Assembly (NCBI GenBank): GCA_025677835.1
Contig: JAIXMR010000053.1
Location: 62,001-126,000, forward strand
Length of the DNA: 64,000 bases
From: Sporodiniella umbellata
Taxonomy: Eukaryota; Mucoromycota; Mucoromycetes; Mucorales; Rhizopodaceae
Reading direction: 5' to 3'
Part shown: one piece after another, positions 55,716 through 64,000 of the stretch
Position numbering within the stretch: position 1 is the first letter of the stretch
Layout: every line of letters begins with the position of its first letter
Notes under the pieces: model-generated
The model's database searches: none
What the model saw: the letters and a program-made list of their open reading frames with translations, nothing else
What the model was told of the DNA's origin: nothing
Made by a program: the position numbers and the translations under genes

Positions 55716-58700
55716 CTACACACTGTTTCTTCGAGCTCTCTTTCCTTTTACTTCTTTGCCTTTTAATGTCAGGTCTTGCTCCGCATCGGTTAGTTTTCCA
55801 GACGCGTATGTTTTCCATTGAGCAACTATCTCCTTTCCAACGTCATAACCTGTTTGGTATATGTCATTATATTTTGCAAACTCTAAAGTGCCCCATTGCT
55901 GGACAGGCAATTTCAGATAAAGGGTTCCATCTGTAAGTTTGGCTTCCTCCAATTTGGCAACACTACTGACATAAGCCAGTCGACTTTGGATTTCAGCAAT
56001 GCTTGGAATATTGTACGTCCTAAATGGATTCAAGCCGTGTAAAAGAGCCCACCAACCACTAATAGAGTCGCCATAGTATACTGGACTTGTGTCGTCTACT
56101 GACGCGACATCCACCGCGATAATGATATCTGCCCCCATATTCTTGGCTACAGATACAGGAAGGTTGTCCATATATCCACCGTCGACCAACATATTTCCGT
56201 TATCGCAAATAGGGGGCATATAGCCTGAAAGGGACATAGAGGCTCGAATATATCGCCATGCATAACCAGTGGTATGGACCTCCATTCTAGAGAACGTAAT
56301 ATTTGTTGTAACCGCAAAGTAAGGTAGCCAGTAGTCTTCGATTTGGCTGTCTCCAATGCATTTCCAAATTGCTCGATTAAATTCATGTCCTGTAAACCAA
56401 GCAGTAACAGGGTACGTAAGATCCATAATTTGTCTCCAAATGCTTGAAACACGCCCTGCAAACATTCTGCTACGAGCAATCACAGAGACAAGATCCATGT
56501 TGCGAGCATACAATCCACCCACAAAACTTCCAATACTCGTTCCACCAATAATATCAATAGGAATGCCTGCTTCCTCTACAGCTTGAATTATACCTACATG
56601 GGCAACCCCACGAGCCCCACCTCCACCAAGAACAAGAGCGACTGATTTGCCACACAACCGACGTGCCAATCGAGCAAAATCGTTTCTTGCAGCTGAATTC
56701 AGCCCATTTATACTTCCAGTTGATGTTTTCTGAAAGTCAAGAAGTCGACTAAAAGGGGGTACAGCTGAATAGTATTCTTTAATCTGATCTTTAACGTTTG
56801 TCAGCATATTAATGGAGCCAACGGTCATCTTTCTTCCTTGTTGAGCCAACCATGGTGGCCTAAACTTTTCAGTAGCGGCTAAGGAAGCATGCTGACGCAT
56901 AGCCATAAAGACATGATGGTGCGCCTGAATCCAGAGACGATTCTGTTACGTTAAAACCGAATTAGTAACTTGCAAAGCTCTAGAGTAACTAACCTTTAAC
57001 CAATTTTGTGTAGTACCAGGTGCACAGTGCCTTTCTCCATGAAGCAATACGAGCTCTTTTCTGGCAGTGGTCTTGAGGTTGATTAAAAACCTTTCATATT
57101 CACCTACAGAAGGATCGCCGTCGCCCAGTCCAACCAACAATATACAATCTGATTGTCTAATACAAGTACGTGTCCATTGAGAAGTGACTCCACCATCCGC
57201 CAGATAAAGTACAATTCTATACTTTTCTTCTTGTTGTGCAAGCCATGAGGCCATTTTGAGCTTTCCTAGCCTAGAAAAGGCATGTTTTCCCATAATGGTA
57301 GTACCTGTCGCACTGTTTAATAAGCTACATGTAGTATTTACAGAATGAAGCAAAGCTGATTTGAGACTTTCTGCAAACTCAGTGACTGGTACAGAGCCAT
57401 TTACAGGGATAATACCAACTGTTTTCAAGTTAACGTTGTTTCGTCCATAGAGCTCAGGATAACCTTTAGATCCCTGGGCTGTAATAGAAGCAATAGCTGT
57501 TGAGGCATCCATATTTGGATTGGCCATAGGTTGAGGGCTTTGCATCTCTCTATTGCGTTGCATTACTAATTGGAGAGACCGGTATGCGATCATACGTGAG
57601 ATCTGTAAAGTTATTTCTGGATGACGAAGGGAGAGTGCATTAAACAAAGTCTTGGGCATACGAGCTAACTCCGAATCACGAATAGCGTGGAGTGTAGCCG
57701 AAGTAGCCACGCCAGCTGTCAAAAATAGTATTAGAACTTTTTTTTTCTTTTTCTCCTGTTTTTTTAATCTATTTACAAAATACTTCGAGTTCGCCCACAC
57801 TGTCACCATGACCATATTCTCCAAGAATTTCTATTTCTCCCTCTTTTTTTTCGCGGATTGTTCTTAAACGGCCATGAAGCACCATATAAATTTCGTTGCT
57901 AGGCTCAGCCTCTCTGTAGATAATTTGGCCAGCGCTAACCTGCATCCATTCCAAAGAAATGTCGATTTGAAGAACTAATAAGAAAAAGTAAGTCTACCAC
58001 TCCATTACTTTTGAGCTGACTTACTTAGTGGACTGACATAGCCTACTAGTTGTTTGGCTAACTTGAGCATGACTGTAGGATTTTTATCCACAATACGATC
58101 CAATCGCTTTTTAGAAATATAACCCACATAGGCATCTGTTTTGGCTTTAACCTCTAAAAAACTTGGGCATCCAGTTAGGGCATCTAAATAACCAGACAAA
58201 CCACCTGGTCGGATTGTAAAGACGGGTTTTTTTGTTCTTTCACGGCCTTCGTTGTCTTTCCTTTTTTCATTTGAGCGTCCTGCAGGAGCATCTGATGCCA
58301 CAACTTCATCGGCCTTTGCACTCAAAGAGCTAGTAGATGAGAGAGGCCCGCTATGTTCGTGCTCTATTTTCGATTTGCTAAACTTGACATCGCCAATATG
58401 TGACTTCTTGTGCCTGAATTCTGCACGACTCTTTTTCTTTTTTTTATCCTCTGATATGTTCTCTTCACCTTGGACAGGAGTCATTGAAGCTTCAAGTAAG
58501 CCATCGATTACAAAAAAAAGGCCAGTATTGTGAGCACCCTCATGTACCAGGATTGCATCTTTTGGAAAGTATAAGATTTTTACATCGTCAGAAGAAATCA
58601 AGCCGCTTCTGCTTGTATTCAAGAAATCCGAGCCTGTACCTCCAGAGTGCACAGAAGAAGTTGTCGATCGAACCTCGTCATCGTCTATAGCATCTAAAGA

Positions 58701-60503
58701 GGGAGAGGTGTTTGTATCTACTGTTCCGGTGTGAGAAAATAAGTCCATAGGGAATCGACCTCGCTCATCGTAGGGAGCACGCCTTGCAGTACGAGGAGAT
58801 GCAGAAAAAGGCTGCCCTTCTTCGTCTTTTACTCGAATACCTAATGCACCGGAAATACACCGCATAATAGAGCTACGTAAGTGCTCATCGTCTTCCATGC
58901 TGTATTCCCCTCTTCGGTTTAACTGCTGACGATAAAGACGAGGCGGTGATCCGGCCTGAGTAGGTGTCGATGAATTTGGTTTGACAATTGAGTTTCCAGG
59001 CAAGCCAATGATTCCAATAGCCTGTATAATACCTGAACTCTCGCTGCGACTAATCTCGGCCGGTAGGGACTCATTTTCGCTACTACTTTCGTTTTCTTCT
59101 TCTTTAAACTTGTGCCTCAATCTGTCCATACCTCCTGGTGCAAAAAAGTCATGAGGGAGTTCAGACAAACTAGTTGATTCATTCACGAGTCTTTCAAGAT
59201 GTAAAAGCTCCTTAGTTAAACCAAGATAACGATGACTGGTATTTAGTGTAACACGTTGAAAGCGAGTAACAATAACTTGAACAATATGTGCTGCTGCCTT
59301 TGGGAATTTTAAGGTAAGCTTATGGAAAGCCTCTTCTGGAATTACAGCCAGCGTGGTATCTACTGTAGCTCTTGCAATGATGTTAGGATGAACTGATTTG
59401 TAAGAGCGTTTAGAGGGCACCCGGCGCATATTGGGCTGTTGAGATGAAAGCGATAGCTTGCGAGATGTAGTAGGGGGTGGTAATCCAAAAGGATCACTTA
59501 ACAGCTCTTCGTTTTCGTTTACCATACTTTCAGAGATAACAAGAGGTGATGATGTCTTTCGTTTACGGACATCCAAATCATTACCGTCCAGACTAGGAAA
59601 AACCTGTTTCCAGTCATTAGGGGAAGAAGCCGGATCAGAAAAAGGCACGAGTCGAGAAAGATGAGATTTTGAAGTTGATTTTTGTCGCTGTCTTTCTTTA
59701 CTTTCTGCTCTATTGAAGCTCTCTCTAAATATGGAAAGAATCGTGAACAAGCTTGACAAAGTACCACCTGCTCCAACTTCGTTGATTAGAGTATGTTTTT
59801 TGAATCTGTCCTTTTGCAAATCTGAGCCCTCTTCATCTGTCTGCTGCCAAGAGTTATTTTCGTCACTCATATCGTCACTATCCTCATCCTCTTCATCATT
59901 TTCAGGCTTGATAAACAGTTCCACATGACCGTCTACAACGATATAAAACGATCTTTCTTGTTCCGGATTTCTAAAAAGGGTATCTCCAGCCAGCAGCTTT
60001 TTAGTCTGCAGATGACGCGCAAGCTCATGAAACACGGGTTGTTCAAGGTACCCAAAAATTTTGATTGACGACAAAAAGGCAGATAAAAATTCATCTGGGT
60101 AGTTTTTGAAGCCTGGTTTGATGTCTTCAGTATCCTGTGTATCGGGGTGCAAATCAAATGAAGAAGCCATATTGGGTGATTTGATGGGCTTTAAGCGAGA
60201 ATATTTGGTCAAAAATCTGTAACGAACAATCAGGTACGCCACAGTTACTATAGCAATCAAGGTAAACAGAAGTGATGAAAAGTTCAAATGAAGGGTGAAA
60301 GACCAAGTCAGTATTCGGTAAAAAAAGATCGGAACTGAAATGGTAGTAAACCCAACTATCTTGAAAAGCACTGCAGGTATAAAGCCGAAAACACTTGATA
60401 GCATTGAGCGCTGACTGTCTATCGCTTCAGGTTTGGACAAGCTTACATAAACTTCTTCTGGAGATGTAGTTGCTATGGCATGTGCCAGAGGATTGCTTCC
60501 CAT
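55716..60503 (-). CDS. NTE1: Lysophospholipase NTE1 (patatin-like phospholipase with cNMP-binding domains)
   Basis: Four exons (60503-58025, 57974-57777, 57715-56994, 56942-55716), 1541 residues. ER enzyme that deacylates phosphatidylcholine to glycerophosphocholine. N-terminal: two hydrophobic segments (about 35-100), then cyclic-nucleotide-binding-like domains (FYIVVDGHVELF; a second around VHEGAHNTGLFFVIDGLLEA; a third at IYREAEPSNEIYMVLHGRL), separated by low-complexity Ser-rich linkers. C-terminal patatin domain: oxyanion loop GGGGARGVAH (near 1238), nucleophile GTSIGS (near 1267) and DGG (near 1385) of the Ser-Asp dyad. All junctions preserve the conserved frame. The ATG at 60503 (MGSNPLAHA) fits the family; the frame stays open upstream, so a longer N-terminus cannot be excluded. 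Confidence 0.95.
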
Positions 60504-61243
60504 TGCTCTATTGTCAACGAAAGAAGAAAAGAGAAAAAAATAAAAAGACAGTCTGGAAAGAAACACATCAGGATTTTTTGTGAGGAGCTCAAAATCGTGT
60601 TTAAAAGTTACATCATCATAACACAAAGAGAAATAGCTGCTGTCTGAACAATGAAGCCACTCAAGAAAGTACGAGCTTCTTTGATATCGCGCTTGATTCT
60701 ATGAAAAATAGTTTCAATATCAAAAAAAAAAAAAATCACAGACTTAGCTTTTACCAGCTAACATTTTTACTCCGGTCACTGTTCGCATAATGCCGGTCTT
60801 TATTACAAAAAGTCACGACAAAAACGTGTTAACACGAAGTTTATTGAAGCAAAACAGAATTACGCAGCAAAAAAAAAAGGAAAAAGCGAAGTACAGGTTT
60901 GCCTTATTTTTCGTTTGTTTTGAATTTTGAAACGAAAATAGGCGCGACCTAACATGGATCCCAAAAAAAGTACAATGGAATAAATGACGCCATCGAGAGG
61001 TAGTCTGGACAAAAATAAGCCATGGTTGTTATCTTATCCCTTATCAAGTTCAGCGCAAAAATGAGCACCTGCGCCAAAACTGCTGAACATCTCTAAGCTC
61101 GACAGCGCCCTTTATCAACCAACCTTGGTCTTTAGTCAGCTTTAATTGGCCAGCCAGAAAAAGGGGTATGAAGTACACAGGCTTGTTGAACAAATCCTTT
61201 TTTTTTTTTACCAAAAAAGCCAAAAAGAAACATTGTATACAGA
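60504..61243. other. Divergent intergenic region, NTE1 / Gfd2-like gene
   Basis: About 740 bp. On the minus strand 60698-60608 an exon-like segment with acceptor TTTTCATAG encodes RDIKEARTFL followed by a hydrophobic stretch and a stop; it could be a tiny membrane protein or an NTE1 leader exon but has no matched first exon. Otherwise AT-rich. T13 run at about 61198-61210 lies 35 bp before the plus-strand start. Confidence 0.45.
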
Positions 61244-62251
61244 ATGTTGGTTAAAGTATTGAATTCTTATGAATGGAACTTTATTTACAACGAATGGAAA
61301 AACCACTATGAAAGGCTCGGCGAACAAGAGGTCTTTAACAAGTTTTTTGATAATGACAGCTTTTTTGCGCCTGAAAGCAATACTGTAGGAATTCCCCTGA
61401 AACTAGGCAAAACTATGGCAGGTGAACATCAGGTGGTCATGTCATTGCAGATTTATAGGCAGCTAGCAGACCACTTCTTGAAAAGTTTCCCTAATGCTGC
61501 TTTGCCACCATCTAATCAACATTGGACTGTAAAAAAATATCAAGTCATTGAGCCATTCAAATGCACCTCCAGCAACCAACTAAGCAAATACAAAACAAAA
61601 GCGAAAAAGCTCAACAAACAACGTGAGCGTATGGAAGCAGCTCAGAAGGAAGTGCAGCTAGCCAAAAGAATGGTACTAGGCGAAAAAAACTGTACGTTTA
61701 TTGCGATTGATATTGAAGCATACGAACGTGACCATAGCATTCTTCTAGAGCTAGGGTGGTCAATATTTGATGCCCGTACCAACCAATTGAAAGACCAGCA
61801 TTACATAATAGATAGTTACGCAAATTTAACAAATGGAGCATTTGTGGAAGATGAGAAACTCCAATTTTCCTATGGCACCTCGGTGTGGTGCTCGCTTTCC
61901 CAAGCATTGGAAGAACTGAGAAAGGACCTGGACTGGGCTGTTGAGCGCGACGGCGGATTTGTACTCGTGGGTCACGGCTTAGCGAGTGACATCAAATATT
62001 TGTACAAGCAAAAGTTTATGTGGCCAACATCCCAAGGAGGAGAAACCTTGGATGTTAATCAGTCAGCGTGTATCAGCATACTAAATACTGATACCATTTA
62101 TGGAGCATCGATTAACGACCTACATAATCCCCCTTCTTTGGGAAGAACATTGAATCTTTTGGGTGTAGATACTTGGCATCTTCACAACTCTGGAAATGAT
62201 GCACACTACACCATGCAGTTGTTCCTAATGCTCGTAGGCTATGGAGCTTAA
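61244..62251 (+). CDS. Gfd2/YDR514C-type protein with RNase H-like (DEDD exonuclease) fold
   Basis: Single exon, 335 residues. The N-terminal third is a helical, basic-rich region with a coiled-coil-like stretch (KAKKLNKQRERMEAAQKE). From about residue 150 a nuclease-fold domain follows: FIAIDIEAYERDH carries the Asp/Glu pair of motif I, VLVGHGLASDIKYL carries motif II with Asp, and GRTLNLLGVDTWHLHNSGND with AHYTMQ forms motif III. This is the pattern of the Gfd2/YDR514C family in fungi, for which Gfd2 was linked to mRNA export as a Dbp5/Gle1-associated factor. The acidic residues are present, so exonuclease activity is possible but not shown. The start is the first ATG after a T13 run. Confidence 0.85.
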   Translation: MLVKVLNSYEWNFIYNEWKNHYERLGEQEVFNKFFDNDSFFAPESNTVGIPLKLGKTMAGEHQVVMSLQIYRQLADHFLKSFPNAALPPSNQHWTVKKYQVIEPFKCTSSNQLSKYKTKAKKLNKQRERMEAAQKEVQLAKRMVLGEKNCTFIAIDIEAYERDHSILLELGWSIFDARTNQLKDQHYIIDSYANLTNGAFVEDEKLQFSYGTSVWCSLSQALEELRKDLDWAVERDGGFVLVGHGLASDIKYLYKQKFMWPTSQGGETLDVNQSACISILNTDTIYGASINDLHNPPSLGRTLNLLGVDTWHLHNSGNDAHYTMQLFLMLVGYGA

Positions 62252-63398
62252 AAGTCGCGCAAATTCATTGTTATTTTACATTATACTATATACATAAACC
62301 CTTGTTTTCATCATATCTATTTCTAGTTCCTATCTAACCCACTTTGTGTTATTTAAATGCCAATACAATGTGTGTGTATATGTGCTGAGTTAAGTGGTAC
62401 AAACTCTCTTGAAAAAGTTTTTACTGATGAAGATCGAGTTGCAATCCTAAAAACGAGAGTAATTGTTTTTCCAGATAGGAATGCGTATAGAGCTTAGTAA
62501 GGTGCATCTCAAAAATCAAAAATAGAACACCACTTTTTCCTAAACGAAAGAGCCGTTGACTAAGCAAAAAATGGAAAGAACGCGTAAGACATGGCGTCTT
62601 TTTTCCCATATTAGAGGTCGTGCTTATTCTAATAAACCGTAAATTCCCTTTCTTTTCAGGTGACTCAATGATATATTTTGCTGGACTTTACTGTCCTTTC
62701 GTTTATTTACCGAATGAGCTATTTTCTGGAAACATCCAGGTAGGCAACACTGGTAATACAAGCGGTGCTGAATCAGCACATATCCTCATGAGTCTGAACA
62801 ACATCATGCTGTACACCATTACTCCCTATTGCTTAGACTGTTGTAAATGAAAAAAGAAAAGCAGAAAAGTCCAGGGCTTAAGATAAAGCTCTGTACAACA
62901 TGATCTATATGACGCTCTGTACTAGAAGTCATATGGCGCAACCCAGCATTGACAATGCATTGCATCTGTAACCATAATACAAAGAGAATAAGAAGCTCTT
63001 TACTGCTCATATTTCGTATACACATAAAAGATAGCGTAAAAGCTCAAAACTATCTACTTAGCTTCATTAGGTGCTTCAAAAGACTTTTTTTTTATAAGAA
63101 TATGCTGCAAAACAAGTTGGGTCCAATGCTATCTATAAAATCTTTTATTACAATTATAAAAATTAAATGAAGTAACATTTTTTTATTGAAACTCATTGTT
63201 GAGAGCGCAGTAAAATGTGTTCCAAGACATAATTCTTCTATGATACAAAAGTTCGATCGTACGCTAAATAAATTAAAACAAAAGGCACCACTGATCATTT
63301 TTCCTTTAAAAAATAGAAGAACTTTTTTCCGTTTACACATATAAAGAGGATGATTCAACTCGTTTTTTTTTTTCTAAATACATCTTCTCCATATAAAC
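62252..63398. other. Intergenic, no gene seen
   Basis: About 1.1 kb between two plus-strand genes. The 76-codon frame at 62620-62850 and others have no motif. The last 90 bp, with TATAAAGAGG near 63341, a T13 run near 63363-63374 and a pyrimidine-rich leader, look like the core promoter of the GH16 gene. Confidence 0.6.
63335..63398 (+). promoter_or_regulatory. GH16 gene core promoter with TATA box
   Basis: ATATAAAGAGG near 63339 is a good TATA element 58 bp before the start codon. It is followed by a T run and a short CT-rich leader, the same arrangement as at other genes in the window. Confidence 0.5.
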
Positions 63399-64000
63399 AT
63401 GTTGAAATCTGTTCTTGCTTCCATCTTAGCTGCCAATCTCTTATTCTCCTCTAATGTTCACGGATGGAGCTTAAAGAAAACTTATAAAGGCGCTTCCTTT
63501 TTTGACAACTTTAGCTTTTGGACTGATGCTGACCCTACACATGGATTTGTCAAGTACGTAGATCAAGGAACAGCCAAGTCCTCTGGTTTGATTTACAATC
63601 AAGGAGACAAGGTTTTCATGAAGGCTGACAATACTACCAAGAGCCCTGGTGGCAGAAAGTCTGTTAGAATCACATCTCATGACTCTTTCTCTGACTCTGC
63701 CTTGGTACTGCTTGATCTTGAGCATATGCCAATTGGATGTGGTACCTGGCCTGCTTTCTGGATGGTGGGCCCCAACTGGCCAAACAGTGGTGAAATCGAT
63801 GTAAGTGAATGGCTGAAAGGAAAGGAAATAGTACGTATCGTCTTATACAATTGGTTTTTAGATCATCGAAAACGTAAACAAGGCCACCCTTAATCAGGTT
63901 ACATTACACACTAATGCTGGGTGTACTATGGCTGGCGCTCAACGCACACAGACTGGAAAAACACTGACCGAGAACTGTGATGTTAAAGCCAGTGGCCAAG
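63399..64000 (+). CDS. Secreted GH16 endo-beta-glucanase, 5' part
   Basis: Cut by the window end. Exon 1 is 63399-63800; exon 2 starts at 63862 and runs off the edge. A signal peptide is clear (MLKSVLASILAANLLFSSNV, cleavage probably after HG). The mature part begins WSLKKTYKGASFFDNFSFWT, then GGRKSVRI, MPIGCGTWPAFWMVG, and the GH16 catalytic signature is completed across the intron: NSGEID joins IIENVN, so the nucleophile Glu and acid/base Glu of ExDxxE are present. Then TLNQVTLHTNAGCTM. The family hydrolyses beta-1,3(4)-glucans or mixed glucans, outside the cell or at the wall. Substrate is not predictable from this part. Confidence 0.93.

Noticed and set aside
60504..60626. N-terminal extension of NTE1 to 60626 and beyond
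   Set aside because: The added residues are Phe-rich and unlike the family; the ATG at 60503 is followed by the expected membrane region. Kept only as a possibility.
62620..62850. 76-codon plus-strand frame after the Gfd2-like gene
   Set aside because: No domain, no conserved pattern and no promoter-like context; probably chance.

Overview
The window is nuclear DNA from a filamentous fungus, most likely Mucoromycota (probably Mucorales). The evidence is: many short GT-AG introns of about 45-100 nt; AT-rich intergenic DNA full of poly(T)/poly(A) runs; a 458-residue eEF1A; a myosin-motor/chitin-synthase fusion; a vacuolar-type Pmc1 calcium pump, an NTE1 lysophospholipase and a Mit1/CHD-like remodeller. 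The genus is inferred, not proven. No tRNA, rRNA, CRISPR array or recognisable transposon was seen. Exon joins were made by hand from splice sites and reading-frame phase; starts given as uncertain are marked.

Layout. 1-6 kb: the 3' part of FGAM synthase (purine synthesis), a ubiquitin-like/eS31 ribosomal fusion, a PP1 inhibitor (Ypi1 type) and eEF1A. 6-16 kb, mostly minus strand: sterol C-14 reductase, a putative mitochondrial J-protein, ribosomal uL23 divergent from cytochrome oxidase subunit 7, a penta-EF-hand protein, the GTPase Rbg1/DRG1 and the tRNA methyltransferase Trm10. 16-23 kb: sparse, with one small zinc-ribbon-like ORF and one unknown membrane protein. 23-29 kb: the 1873-residue myosin-chitin synthase, divergent from a Mit1/CHD3-like remodeller at 29-34 kb. 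35-38 kb: GDP-mannose pyrophosphorylase and a short Sti1/Hop. 40-43 kb: a Pho80-type cyclin and an alpha-arrestin. 44.8-48.5 kb: two tandem paralogous leucine-rich-repeat genes with a shared cysteine-rich tail. 48.7-53 kb: Yae1 and the Pmc1-type Ca2+-ATPase. 55.7-60.5 kb: NTE1. 61-62 kb: a Gfd2/YDR514C-like nuclease-fold protein. 63.4 kb to the end: a GH16 glucanase cut by the window edge.

How the genes relate. This is an ordinary housekeeping region rather than a dedicated system. Several genes touch translation (eS31, uL23, eEF1A, Rbg1, Trm10, Yae1), cell wall (chitin synthase, GDP-mannose, GH16) and membranes or ions (sterol reductase, NTE1, Pmc1).

The most unusual features are: the ubiquitin moiety of the eS31 fusion, which is colinear with ubiquitin over 76 residues but has lost key surface and tail residues; a Sti1 without its first TPR block; the tandem LRR/Cys-tail pair; a perfect 19-bp inverted repeat upstream of that pair; tiny terminal exons in at least six genes; and back-to-back T-run/A-run palindromes inside introns.
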